Source: DAITQM01 sp036832975 | Lineage (GTDB): Bacteria > Pseudomonadota > Gammaproteobacteria > Xanthomonadales > Wenzhouxiangellaceae | Reading direction: 5' to 3' | NCBI GenBank assembly: GCA_036832975.1 | Contig: DAITQM010000020.1 | Coordinates: 1 to 61,312, forward strand | DNA: 61,312 nucleotides | The notes under the pieces: generated by a model | Told to the model about the DNA's origin: nothing | The model's database searches: none | What the model saw: only the letters and a program-made list of their open reading frames with translations | Made by a program: the position numbers and the translations under genes | Part shown: in pieces, positions 33,620-42,185 of the stretch | Layout of the letters: every line of letters begins with the position of its first letter | Position numbering within the stretch: position 1 is the first letter of the stretch

Positions 33620-36295
33620 ATGTCATCGCCGCCCGACTGGAACACGTTTCTCGGCGCCAGCCGTTTCGCGACCCGCACGCTCGAATGGTGGGCGGCGGAG
33701 AGCGAGGCGATTTTTTTGGCCGGCGGGTTTGCCGCGCCTGAGGCGGCGGCGATCGACCGGATATTGGCCGAATTCCCGCTCACCGAGCCAGCGTCTATCC
33801 TGCGCCGTCACCGGCAATTGCACGCCCTCAGGATCGCCTGGCGTGATGTTGCCGGCCTGCAGGACACGGCACAAACCGGCGAGGCGCTCGCGGCGCTGGC
33901 CACGGAAAATATCCGCCGGGCATTGGACTTCGCGCGGCTGGACATCGAGAGCCGATGGGCAGTGCCGGTCGATGCCGGCGGCCGGCCTTGTCGTTTAGCA
34001 GTGATCGCCCTCGGCAAGCTCGGCGGCCAGGATCTCAATTTTTCGTCCGATGTCGATCTGCTGTTCGTCGAATCGGGCGATGGCGTCTGCCCTGGGCCGC
34101 GCGCCTTGTCGGCCGCCGAATATCACCTGAAACTGGCGCAGCGCTGCATCGCGCTACTCGATACGGTCGGTGTCCGGGGGCATGTCTGGCGGGTCGATAC
34201 CCGGCTTCGGCCGCACGGCACCGCCGGCGCGCTGGTCTGGTCGCTGGCCGCCGCCGAGCAGTATTACCAAAGCGCCGGCCGCGAGTGGGAGCGGTATGCG
34301 TTGCTCAAGGCGCGACCGATCGCCGGTGACGAGGCGCTCGGCGCCCGATTCTGCGCCATGACCCGGCCGTTTGTTTATCGCCGCTACCTCGATTACGGCC
34401 TGCTCGAAGGGGTCAGGAGTATTCACGCCGATATCCTCGGTGAGGCCCGCCGCCACGGCCATTTGGACGATCTCAAGCGCGGACCCGGCGGCATCCGCGA
34501 AATCGAATTTCTGGTGCAAAGCCAACAGCTTTTGCGCGGCGGCCAGGACACCGAACTGCAAACGCCCAAGACGCTGGCCGCACTGGCGGTGCTGCGCCGC
34601 CGGCGGCTGATCTCAGGCGCCGACGCCGAGACCCTCGATCATGCTTATCGGGCACTGCGCACGCTCGAGAACCGGCTGCAAATGCTCGATGACCGTCAAA
34701 CCCATCGCCTCCCCGGCAACGACGAGATCCAGCGCCGGCTCGCCGTTCTGATGGGGCAGCCGTGGCCCGCGGTCGTGGCCGATACCGGCGCCTGCCGGCG
34801 GGCGGTCGGCGTCCTGTTCGAACGGCATTTCAAAGATCCGCACCAGCCCGGCCGGCAATGGCACGAACTGTTGCGCCGCGCACGGCAGGCGGCGGGTGGG
34901 CAGGATGACGAAGACGCGGGCCGCCGCGCGATGCAATCGCTGGGTTTCCAGGCTGGCGACGATCAGGCTGCGTGGCAGCACTTGCGCACGGGGCTGGCTG
35001 AACTCGACGCCGCGCCGCTCGGCGCCACGGCGCGCCGCCGCCTCGAGCGGCTATTACCGCTGCTGCTGCAGAAAACCGCGGCCCAAGACAGCGGCGCGAT
35101 CGCCCTGGCGCGCTGTCTGGAACTGGTCGTCAAGATTGTCAGGCGCAGCGCTTATTTATCTCTTCTAATTGAAAAACAGGAGGCACTCGATCGCCTGGTC
35201 GGGCTCCTGGCACAGAGCGCCACTCTCACCGCTTGGGTCAGCCGCCAACCGGCCCTGCTCGACGATTTGCTCGACCCGGCGCTCGGCTGCGAACTGCCCG
35301 ATCGCGCTGCACTCGATGAACAAATGCAGATCCGCCTCGCCCCCGCCGGCGGCGATCCCGAGCGCCAGCACGCAGCGCTGACCGCGGTTCGCGACAGTCT
35401 GCGCTTCAAGGCTGCCGCCGGGTTTCTGAGCGGTGCGCTCACCGCCCAAGACGTCATGCACCACCTGACCCAGGCTGCGGAAAGCGTCGTTGCGACCCTG
35501 CTGCGCATCCTGCTCGCCGCCGGCAAACCCCCTGCCACAGAGCTTGACGCCTGCGGCTTGGCGGTGATCGGCTATGGCGCACTCGGCGCCGGGGAATTGC
35601 ATTTCACTTCCGATCTCGATCTGATCTTTCTTTATGATCCGGCACGGCTCAGCGAAGCTGGCGCGACCGGGCTGGCGCGGCGTCTGCTGCATTGGCTGAC
35701 GCTCGACGGACCGGGCGGCAAGCTTTATCCGATCGACACCCGCCTCAGACCGAACGGCCAAAGCGGTCAACTGGTCAGCAGCAACGCCGCCTTCGCCGAA
35801 TATCAAAAAACCAAGGCCTGGACCTGGGAAATACAAGCGCTGGCACGGGCCCGGCCGGTCGCCGGCGACCAGAGCGTCGCCGCGGCGTTCAATGCCGTTC
35901 GCCGCACCGTCCTGACCCGGCCGCGGCCGGCCGCGGCACTGCGTCGCGACCTGCGCGCGATGCGCGACAAACTGCGCGCCGCGCACCAGGGCGCAGAGCC
36001 CTTGAAGCACGGTCAAGGCGCCCTGCTCGATATCCAGTTTATCGCCCAGTTCCATCACCTTTCGCTGGCTGCGCGGCACCCGGCATTGGTTGAGCCGGCT
36101 CACACCGGCGAACTGCTCAGGCGCTTACCCGCCGCCGCACCCGAACTGGCCGCCGATGCCGCGGTCTTGCACGCCGCGTGGCTGGAACTGCAAAATGCCC
36201 GCTATGGCCTCGAACTGACCGGCCGCGATGAAGTAGACCACAAAGACACCCTCGCCCGCGTTGCCGCCATTGTGGACGGCACGCTAGGCGTTTGA
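33620..36295 (+). CDS. glnE: bifunctional glutamine synthetase adenylyltransferase/deadenylase
   Basis: 891 residues. Adds or removes AMP on glutamine synthetase in response to PII, controlling nitrogen assimilation. It has two nucleotidyltransferase halves: the N-terminal deadenylase with GGQDLNFSSDVDLLFV near 132-148, and the C-terminal adenylylase with GAGELHFTSDLDLIFLYD near 655-672. The connecting helical domains (KRGPGGIREIEF and the KHGQGALLDIQF counterpart) are present. It is slightly shorter than the E. coli enzyme. The stop overlaps an in-frame TTG of the next gene. Confidence 0.95.
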   Translation: MSSPPDWNTFLGASRFATRTLEWWAAESEAIFLAGGFAAPEAAAIDRILAEFPLTEPASILRRHRQLHALRIAWRDVAGLQDTAQTGEALAALATENIRRALDFARLDIESRWAVPVDAGGRPCRLAVIALGKLGGQDLNFSSDVDLLFVESGDGVCPGPRALSAAEYHLKLAQRCIALLDTVGVRGHVWRVDTRLRPHGTAGALVWSLAAAEQYYQSAGREWERYALLKARPIAGDEALGARFCAMTRPFVYRRYLDYGLLEGVRSIHADILGEARRHGHLDDLKRGPGGIREIEFLVQSQQLLRGGQDTELQTPKTLAALAVLRRRRLISGADAETLDHAYRALRTLENRLQMLDDRQTHRLPGNDEIQRRLAVLMGQPWPAVVADTGACRRAVGVLFERHFKDPHQPGRQWHELLRRARQAAGGQDDEDAGRRAMQSLGFQAGDDQAAWQHLRTGLAELDAAPLGATARRRLERLLPLLLQKTAAQDSGAIALARCLELVVKIVRRSAYLSLLIEKQEALDRLVGLLAQSATLTAWVSRQPALLDDLLDPALGCELPDRAALDEQMQIRLAPAGGDPERQHAALTAVRDSLRFKAAAGFLSGALTAQDVMHHLTQAAESVVATLLRILLAAGKPPATELDACGLAVIGYGALGAGELHFTSDLDLIFLYDPARLSEAGATGLARRLLHWLTLDGPGGKLYPIDTRLRPNGQSGQLVSSNAAFAEYQKTKAWTWEIQALARARPVAGDQSVAAAFNAVRRTVLTRPRPAAALRRDLRAMRDKLRAAHQGAEPLKHGQGALLDIQFIAQFHHLSLAARHPALVEPAHTGELLRRLPAAAPELAADAAVLHAAWLELQNARYGLELTGRDEVDHKDTLARVAAIVDGTLGV

Positions 36296-36333
36296 TATCA
36301 ACTGAACCACCGTCTTCAACAAGCGAAAATCGT

Positions 36334-37392
36334 ATGCCTTCCCCCGGCTCCAGCACCCCTGCTGCCATGCACCTCCGCAGCGTGCATACGCCGAGTTTTC
36401 CGGCGCTACTCAACCACATGAAGAGTTCTTTACTGGTGACCACCTATCAAGCCGACAAGCTGGTGGTGATTCGAGCCGACGGCAACAAGATCAATACTCA
36501 CTTTCGAACATACAATCATCCTATGGGCCTGGCCGTCGATCGCGGCCGCCTGGCCATCGGCACCATGATCGCGATCGAACAACACCGCAACATGCCCGAA
36601 GTTGCTTCCCGCCTGCAACCACCCGGTCGTTACGATGCGGTGTACGTGCCACGCAGCGGTCACCTGACCGGAAATATCGATATCCACGACCTGGCTTGGG
36701 CCGGTGATGAATTGTGGCTCGTCAACACGCGATTTTCCTGCTTATGCACACTCGATAACAACCACAGTTTCGTGCCCCGCTGGCGACCGCCTTTCATCAC
36801 AGCATACGCGCCGGAAGACCGCTGCCATCTCAATGGTTTGGCCGTCGTGGACGGACGGCCACGCTATGTGACAGCCCTCGGGACCACGGACAGCGCCGAA
36901 GGGTGGCGGGACAACAAGCTCAAAGGCGGAGTCATTCTCGACGTGGAGTCCGGCGAACCGGTCGCAACCGGGCTGTGCATGCCGCATTCGCCACGCTGGC
37001 ACCAGAAGCGATTGTGGGTGCTGGAATCCGGTACAGGCACACTGGCAGCAGTCGATCTGGGTAGTGGGCGGCTTGAGGTCACTGCCCGCCTGCCTGGTTA
37101 TACACGGGGCCTCGATTTCCTCGGCCCCTATGCCTTCGTCGGCTTGTCACAAGTCCGCGATTCGGCAGTATTGACCGACGCCGGGTTGCTGCGCGCGCTG
37201 GATGGACGCCAGTGCGGCATCTGGGTGGTGGATCTGCGAACCGGAGAGCCGGCAGCATTTTTGCGTTTCGAAAACGCCATACAGGAATTGTTCGCGGTTG
37301 CGGCTCTCCCGAGCATCCGCTGCCCGGAAGTGTTGACCGCCGCCGACAAGGTCGTGGAAGTCGCGTATCATTTGCCACGCGGTTCGATATAG
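36334..37392 (+). CDS. TIGR03032 family protein
   Basis: 352 residues if started at the ATG at 36334 (a TTG at 36292 overlapping the glnE stop is possible). Recognisable signatures are HSPRWHQKRLWVLESGTG near 227-244, LPGYTRGLDF, AFVGLSQVR, CGIWVVDLRTG and a C-terminal FENAIQELFAVA. The family has a beta-propeller-like repetitive strand content and no assigned function. The position directly after glnE and before the IPTL-CTERM genes gives no functional clue that I can use. Confidence 0.75.
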   Translation: MPSPGSSTPAAMHLRSVHTPSFPALLNHMKSSLLVTTYQADKLVVIRADGNKINTHFRTYNHPMGLAVDRGRLAIGTMIAIEQHRNMPEVASRLQPPGRYDAVYVPRSGHLTGNIDIHDLAWAGDELWLVNTRFSCLCTLDNNHSFVPRWRPPFITAYAPEDRCHLNGLAVVDGRPRYVTALGTTDSAEGWRDNKLKGGVILDVESGEPVATGLCMPHSPRWHQKRLWVLESGTGTLAAVDLGSGRLEVTARLPGYTRGLDFLGPYAFVGLSQVRDSAVLTDAGLLRALDGRQCGIWVVDLRTGEPAAFLRFENAIQELFAVAALPSIRCPEVLTAADKVVEVAYHLPRGSI

Positions 37393-37453
37393 TGTAAATT
37401 ATACGTTCAAGGCGATTTCAACGTCATTCCTAAATCAGGGGAGGAGTATTCCG

Positions 37454-38212
37454 ATGAGCGATAACAACCTTGTGATTCTGGGCGAATATGGGCCAGCGCA
37501 GCCCCTGGCCGAGGCGCCAGCCCCGGCTCCTGCCGGAGCGTTTAATTGTACCGATCCGGGCAATCCTATCCTCAATTGCAGTTTCGAGACCGGCGATTTC
37601 ACGAATTGGGTGGCGCAGGATTTGACGACCCCGTTCTTCCCACTGCAAGTCGCCGGGCCGACTAATATCGGCTACGGTTTTTTCACCAGTGCCCCGACCG
37701 AAGGCACGGTTTCGGCACTCACCGGATTCGATGGCGATGGCCCGGGAACCATCGAACTCGGTCAGGACGTGACACTGCCGTCGGGCGGTACGGTCACTTT
37801 GAATTTCGACTATCGCGCTGCCTGGGATCTGGACACTTTTTCGGACGGCGCCCAAGCACGAACTTTCGAAGTGCACGTCGAGCCTTCCGGCGGAGGCGCG
37901 GCGCTGCAGACCGACGTGATTCTGACGGCACTAGGCGACACCATCAATCTCGATACCGGCCCGCAGAGCGGCGCTGTCGATCTCACCAGCTTCGCCGGTC
38001 AGGGCGTGCGGGTGAATTTTGTCTGGAATGTCCCAGAAAATTTTACCGGACCCGCGTTTTTCGAACTAGACAATGTTCAGGTCGCCGCCGCCGGCCAGGC
38101 GCTGCCGCCCCCCGCCGCGGTACCGGCTCTCGATGCGCCCGCGTTGGGGCTGCTGACCGCGATGCTACTGGTCGCCGCCGGACTGATCCTGTACCGCCGC
38201 CGCAGCGTTTGA
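37454..38212 (+). CDS. IPTL-CTERM-type sorting domain protein 1
   Basis: 252 residues. The C-terminus VPALDAPALGLLTAMLLVAA followed by RRR is the tripartite sorting signal of the IPTL-CTERM/exosortase type: a short motif, a hydrophobic helix, then a basic cluster. The middle region (about 25-215) looks like a beta-sandwich extracellular domain. Oddly, the N-terminus (MSDNNLVILGEYGPAQ) has no signal peptide, although GGGGAGGAG provides an excellent ribosome site at 37437-37445. Either the start is upstream in a different frame or export is atypical. A strong terminator follows at 38231-38256. Confidence 0.75.
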   Translation: MSDNNLVILGEYGPAQPLAEAPAPAPAGAFNCTDPGNPILNCSFETGDFTNWVAQDLTTPFFPLQVAGPTNIGYGFFTSAPTEGTVSALTGFDGDGPGTIELGQDVTLPSGGTVTLNFDYRAAWDLDTFSDGAQARTFEVHVEPSGGGAALQTDVILTALGDTINLDTGPQSGAVDLTSFAGQGVRVNFVWNVPENFTGPAFFELDNVQVAAAGQALPPPAAVPALDAPALGLLTAMLLVAAGLILYRRRSV

Positions 38213-38230
38213 CCCCGTTTGGGTAGTACA

Positions 38231-38256
38231 TGGGGCCGCATCAGCGGCCCCATTTT
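38231..38256 (+). terminator. Rho-independent terminator after IPTL-CTERM protein 1
   Basis: Hairpin TGGGGCCGC / GCGGCCCCA (9-bp stem, 4-base loop) at 38231-38252 followed by TTTT. It also lies after the converging minus-strand ELM1 fragment, so it may act on both strands. Confidence 0.8.
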
Positions 38257-38271
38257 GATCAGGCGTATCGA

Positions 38272-38829
38272 TCAGGAGTTCGGCCAGCGCCGGCGGATGA
38301 GCCGCGCGATTTCGGCGGTTTCGCGCAGCGGTTCCCGCGCCGCCATTGTTGCATCGGTGTCCGCCGCCAAGCGGTCGGCGGCACGGAGCATGGCGACGAA
38401 CCGCCGGTGGCGGCGGGACGGCGGCCGGCCGATCATCTCGACCGGGACGCCACAGGCCAGCGCTTCGCTGATCATATTCACGCTGTCGGCGGGGACGCGG
38501 ATCCGGTCGGCCCAGGCCAGCATGCCGGGGTAAGGATTCGGTTCGCCCGCGGTATACAAAAAATGCGGCACCTCGCTCAGCCAGTTGCGCGCGATGCCGG
38601 CCAGCCGGGCAGGGGTGCGGCGCGAGAAGCTGACCAGCACGCTGCCGCCGGATTGGCGCGCGGCCTCGACCGCCGGGGCCATCAGCCGCCACAGAGCGCG
38701 CCGCCCACCGCCACCGATCAGGACCAGATGGCGCGGCGGGGGCAGCGCTTCAAACGTTGCCCGCCAAGCCTCTCGCGCCGCGGCAAGCCAAGCACCGTCG
38801 ATCGGGTGCAGACCGCCGCTGACCGGCAA
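38272..38829 (-). pseudogene. ELM1-family protein, truncated C-terminal copy
   Basis: The minus-strand frame (185 codons) matches residues ~135-325 of the intact ELM1-family gene at 39781-40758. It begins at MPVSGGLHPIDGAW and lacks the N-terminal third. Upstream of 38830 the sequence is no longer homologous. The region 38402-38830 is a near-identical (about ten differences in 429 bp) copy of 39929-40357, but the last ~43 residues differ. It is a partial duplicate, either dead or a short separate protein. Confidence 0.7.
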
Positions 38830-38830
38830 T
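38402..38830. repeat. 429-bp segmental duplication, copy 1
   Basis: About 98 percent identical, without gaps, to 39929-40357 (offset 1527). It covers the middle-to-C-terminal part of the ELM1-family coding region. The boundary at 38830 is sharp; a consensus TATAAT for the next gene lies 31 bp beyond it. Confidence 0.9.
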
Positions 38831-38837
38831 CAATTCA

Positions 38838-38866
38838 CGTACATTGGGGATCGAATAAGGTATAAT
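38838..38866 (+). promoter_or_regulatory. possible promoter for IPTL-CTERM protein 2
   Basis: A perfect TATAAT at 38861-38866 with a weak -35 (CGTACA at 38838-38843, 17-bp spacer). It is just outside the duplicated segment and 83 bp upstream of the gene start. Confidence 0.45.
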
Positions 38867-38948
38867 AGATTAGCTCAGATTAAGTCAGAAAGGCTTAATG
38901 GGAGTTAGACTGGATGATCACATCATATTCAGTAACGGGGAGAGTGTC

Positions 38949-39743
38949 ATGCATCGATTCACTACTTGGTTATTGGCCGTAATCTTTGCCGTTCCGTGCT
39001 GGGCGCAATCAAACTACGCCGACTGGGCCGCTGCCGGCAAGCCGGATTTCACTTTACCGGCGGTCGCGGCGCCGCCCGCCATCCTAGGCGGTTTGACGGT
39101 TTTTGCCGATCTGGCCAGTTTTCAGGCAGCCACGGGCGGGGGTTTTACCGTGGAGACTTTCGACGGCGGTTTTACCGGCCCCGGTGCAGTCAATACCTGC
39201 ATCGAACCGGTGAACAGCGCTTCCAATGATGTCTGTTTCACGCCCGGGGATCTTATTCCGGGTTTCGGAGTCACGTCCAGCGGCGGCGGCGGTGTCGTGG
39301 TGCTGGGCGACGGCTTCATTGGCCAACCCACCGCGGTGATCGGTGCCAATACTTTTGCCGAAACGACCATTACCACCTTCAATCCGCCCATATTGGCAGT
39401 GGCCCTCGATGTTTTCAGCGGGTCGCCGGCGGCGGGTGATGTCACTGTGACTGCTTTTGACGCCGGTGCAGTCATGATCGGATCGGTTACGGTGACTACC
39501 GGCGCCACCAACGTCAGCGAATTCGTGGGTTTCACCAGCGCGACGCCGGTTGCCAGCATCGATGTTGCCGCAGCAAACGGCGGCGGTGAGTTGATGGATA
39601 ACCTGCAATTCGGCAATCCCGGCCAACCGATGCCCGAACCCGCTGAGGTACCCACCCTCAGCGGCCCGTCCTTATGGCTGTTGGCGGTCTTGTTACTGGC
39701 CGTAGCAGGTATGGCCTTGTTCCGCAAATATCGTACCGGTTAA
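38949..39743 (+). CDS. IPTL-CTERM-type sorting domain protein 2
   Basis: 264 residues. A signal peptide (about 1-20, ending PCWAQ) leads a beta-rich domain (about 50-235) and a C-terminal sorting signal: VPTLSGPSLWLLAVLLLAVA then FRKYR. This is the canonical IPTLxxxx-CTERM arrangement processed by an exosortase H-type enzyme, which is not in the window. GGGGAGAG lies 7-14 bases before the ATG at 38949. It is not obviously similar to protein 1 apart from the tail. Perfect palindrome 39758-39781 follows. Confidence 0.8.
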   Translation: MHRFTTWLLAVIFAVPCWAQSNYADWAAAGKPDFTLPAVAAPPAILGGLTVFADLASFQAATGGGFTVETFDGGFTGPGAVNTCIEPVNSASNDVCFTPGDLIPGFGVTSSGGGGVVVLGDGFIGQPTAVIGANTFAETTITTFNPPILAVALDVFSGSPAAGDVTVTAFDAGAVMIGSVTVTTGATNVSEFVGFTSATPVASIDVAAANGGGELMDNLQFGNPGQPMPEPAEVPTLSGPSLWLLAVLLLAVAGMALFRKYRTG

Positions 39744-39757
39744 ATCCAATGGCATAA

Positions 39758-39781
39758 ACGGGGCCGCGTACGCGGCCCCGT
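39758..39781. terminator. perfect 24-bp GC-rich palindrome between convergent genes
   Basis: ACGGGGCCGCGT directly followed by its reverse complement. It lies between IPTL-CTERM protein 2 and the stop of the ELM1-family gene, and resembles the hairpin at 38231-38252. There is no T-run on the plus strand, so termination strength is uncertain. Confidence 0.55.
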
Positions 39782-40758
39782 CATAAACGGTACGGCCGGT
39801 CCGTTGCTTCCCATAACCGGCGGATGTGAAGCGCAACTCCAGCGGTTTCACGTAGGGGTGCGCATGGTGTTTTTCCCGGAACGGCAACCGTTCCCAACAG
39901 TCCGACGGGACACAGTTTATTGACAAATCGCCGGTGGCGGCGGGACGGCGGCCGGCCGATCATCTCGACCGGGACACCACAGGCCAGCGCTTCGCTGATC
40001 ATATTCACGCTGTCCGCGGTGACGCGGATCCGGTCGGCCCAGGCCAGCATGCCGGAGTAAGGATTCGGTTCGCCCGCGGTATACAAAAAATGCGGCACCG
40101 CGCTCAGCCAGTTGCGCGCGATGCCGGCCAGCCGGGCAGGGGTGCGGCGCGAGAAGCTGACCAGCACGCTGCCGCCGGATTGGCGCGCGGCCTCGACCGC
40201 CGGGGCCATCAGCCGCCACAGAGCGCGCCGCCCACCGCCACCGATCAGGACCAGACGGCGCGGCGGGGGCAGCGCTTCGAACGTTGCCCGCCAAGCCACT
40301 CGCGCCGCGGCGAGCCAAGCACCGTCGATCGGGTGCAGACCGCCGCTGACCGGCAATACATTCGGGCCGCTCAGGCCGTCGTGTGCGGGGACGATCAGCA
40401 CGTCGAATTCATCGCGTCCGGCGCGCGGGTCGAGGATCTGCACCGTGAACACGCGCCGGCCATATCGGCGTTTGAACCAGCGGTTAGCGAGCGCCGCCCG
40501 CCGGCCGCAACCGATGATCAGCGTTTGGCCGGCCGGCTCCGGCCAGTCGCGGCATAGGCGGTCCATTCCGCACAGCAAATGCGGCGCAGCCCAGCGCCAC
40601 GGTATCGGCCAGGCCACCGGCAGCACGGTCTCGCCACCGCCTAACTCAGCGGCTAGCGCCGCCGCCTGCCGGTCGTGACCGGTGCGGCCGTCGCTCAGGC
40701 GCCAAAGCGGCAGGCCCGGTGTTGCCGGTTTGCTGCCGCCAGAGGTCATCTCGTCCAT
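39781..40758 (-). CDS. mitochondrial fission ELM1 family protein
   Basis: 325 residues, no signal peptide. The N-terminal half has WRLSDGRTGHDRQ near 18-30, and the second half GGLHPID, LVLIGGGGRRAL, VLVSFSRRTPARL, DRIRVTADSVNMISEALACG and GRPPSRRHRRF, giving a GT-B-like two-domain fold resembling the ELM1 family. The bacterial role is unknown; some homologues sit in LPS or cell-envelope loci. Residues after RHRRFV diverge from the truncated copy at 38272-38829. It is divergent from the zinc-finger gene and near the LPS glycosyltransferases. Confidence 0.8.
   Translation of the reverse strand: MDEMTSGGSKPATPGLPLWRLSDGRTGHDRQAAALAAELGGGETVLPVAWPIPWRWAAPHLLCGMDRLCRDWPEPAGQTLIIGCGRRAALANRWFKRRYGRRVFTVQILDPRAGRDEFDVLIVPAHDGLSGPNVLPVSGGLHPIDGAWLAAARVAWRATFEALPPPRRLVLIGGGGRRALWRLMAPAVEAARQSGGSVLVSFSRRTPARLAGIARNWLSAVPHFLYTAGEPNPYSGMLAWADRIRVTADSVNMISEALACGVPVEMIGRPPSRRHRRFVNKLCPVGLLGTVAVPGKTPCAPLRETAGVALHIRRLWEATDRPYRL
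39929..40357. repeat. 429-bp segmental duplication, copy 2
   Basis: Near-identical to 38402-38830 (offset 1527, no gaps). In this copy the reading frame continues into an intact N-terminal half, so it is probably the donor or parental gene. Confidence 0.9.
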
Positions 40759-40801
40759 CCCGCTACAATAACCGCTGATCAGCCAAAGTCACCCGGAATC
40801 C

Positions 40802-41014
40802 ATGATGGCCACTGTCACCGACGCCGACCGCACCGAACTCACCCAGGCCAGCGCCCAGCAGCGCTACGAAGTGACGCGCGCCGATCTGCCGCTCAGTTGC
40901 CCGACGCCGGCGATGCGCCTGTGGAACGCCCACCCGCGCGTCTACCTGCCGATCGAAAAAACCGGCGAGGCGCGTTGCCCCTATTGCAGTGCGCTTTTCG
41001 TGCTGAAAAATTAA
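40802..41014 (+). CDS. CHCC-type zinc-finger domain protein
   Basis: 70 residues. Cysteines and histidine are arranged C-x10-H-x14-C-x2-C (LSC, NAHPRVYLP, CPYC), the pattern of the zf-CHCC family related to mitochondrial NDUFS6. A small cytosolic zinc protein of unknown role. Two tandem ATGs at 40802 and 40805 are possible starts. It lies 43 bp from the divergent ELM1-family gene and 49 bp upstream of a glycosyltransferase. Confidence 0.85.
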   Translation: MMATVTDADRTELTQASAQQRYEVTRADLPLSCPTPAMRLWNAHPRVYLPIEKTGEARCPYCSALFVLKN

Positions 41015-41063
41015 CCGCCGCGCCACCGCCCTGGGCCAGACCCAGCCGATCGCCTGCTGCATC

Positions 41064-42185
41064 ATGGGCGAACCTCGTTTTCATATCGTTTACTGTCTCG
41101 CTGCCCTCGATCTCGGTGGCTCGGAACTGGCGACACTCGAACTCGCCGAGGGCCTGGCAGCGCGCGGCCACCGGGTCACTTTGATCGCCGCGCCCGGACC
41201 ACTCGCGCCGCGCGCGGCGGCGGCCGGGATCGAAATACTGCCTTGGGCGATCGGCCGCAAACGCGCACGCACGCTGCTTTGGGTGCCTCGCCTGAGAGCG
41301 TGGCTCGCCCACCGCCGACCGGACATCTTGCATCTTCAGGCCCGGCTGCCCGGCTGGCTGGCGTATCTTGCCTGGCGCACGCTGCCAGCCGGCCGCCGGC
41401 CGCATCTGGTCAGCACGGTACACGGCCACTATTCGATCGGCGTTTACAGCCGCGTGATGACCCGTGGCGAGCGGGTGATCGCCGTCTCCGCCAGCATCGA
41501 GGACTATCTCGGCCGGCTCGATCCCGGGTGCCGGGGGCGTGTTGCCGTGATCCCCGGCGGCATCGACCCGCGGCATTACCGCCACGGTTGGCGGCCAGAG
41601 GCGGAATGGCTCGCGGCCTTCCGCGCGACCCTCGGCGTTCAGCCAACAACCCGGCTCGTGACGTTGGTGGCCCGTGGGACGCGACTTAAAAATCACGCCG
41701 CGTTCATCCGCTTGATCGCGGCGCTCAGACGCTTGGGGTGCGACGTGCACGGCCTGCTGGTCGGCGGCTTTGCGCCGCGCCGCCGGCATTATCTGACCGA
41801 ACTGCAACGGCAGGCGGCCGAACTCGGTGTCGCCTCTGCACTACACTTCATCGGTGAGCGCACCGACACCCGCGAAATCATCGCCACCTCGAATCTGGTC
41901 GTGAATCTGAGCAGCAAACCCGAAGCCTTCGGCCGGACGTTGCTCGAAGCGCTCGCCCTCGGTGTGCCGGCGGCCGGCTGGGCGAACGGCGGCAGCGGCG
42001 AAATTCTTGGCCGCATGTATCCGGCCGGTCTCGTGCCGTTCGGCGATGACGCGGCACTGGCCGACACCGCCCGCCGTCTTTTGACCGCCCCGCCGCAGGT
42101 GCCCGACACGCAGCCTTATCCCCTCGAGTGGACCATCGAGCGCACGCTCGATCTGTACCGTTCCTTGGACCCGGATCTTTCGTGA
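41064..42185 (+). CDS. glycosyltransferase family 4 protein
   Basis: 373 residues, GT-B fold. The N-terminal acceptor domain starts ALDLGGSELATLELA, and the C-terminal donor domain has VIPGGID, the LVARGTRLKNH strand and SKPEAFGRTLLEALALGVP (E-x7-E motif). Predicted to transfer a sugar onto lipopolysaccharide core or O-antigen, because LPS genes follow (a second glycosyltransferase, lpxL, waaA). Sugar and acceptor are unknown. The stop overlaps the next start (GTGA). Confidence 0.88.
   Translation: MGEPRFHIVYCLAALDLGGSELATLELAEGLAARGHRVTLIAAPGPLAPRAAAAGIEILPWAIGRKRARTLLWVPRLRAWLAHRRPDILHLQARLPGWLAYLAWRTLPAGRRPHLVSTVHGHYSIGVYSRVMTRGERVIAVSASIEDYLGRLDPGCRGRVAVIPGGIDPRHYRHGWRPEAEWLAAFRATLGVQPTTRLVTLVARGTRLKNHAAFIRLIAALRRLGCDVHGLLVGGFAPRRRHYLTELQRQAAELGVASALHFIGERTDTREIIATSNLVVNLSSKPEAFGRTLLEALALGVPAAGWANGGSGEILGRMYPAGLVPFGDDAALADTARRLLTAPPQVPDTQPYPLEWTIERTLDLYRSLDPDLS

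Noticed and set aside
38213..38948. Insertion sequence between the two IPTL-CTERM genes.
   Set aside because: No transposase or terminal repeats; the segment is explained by the ELM1-family duplication.
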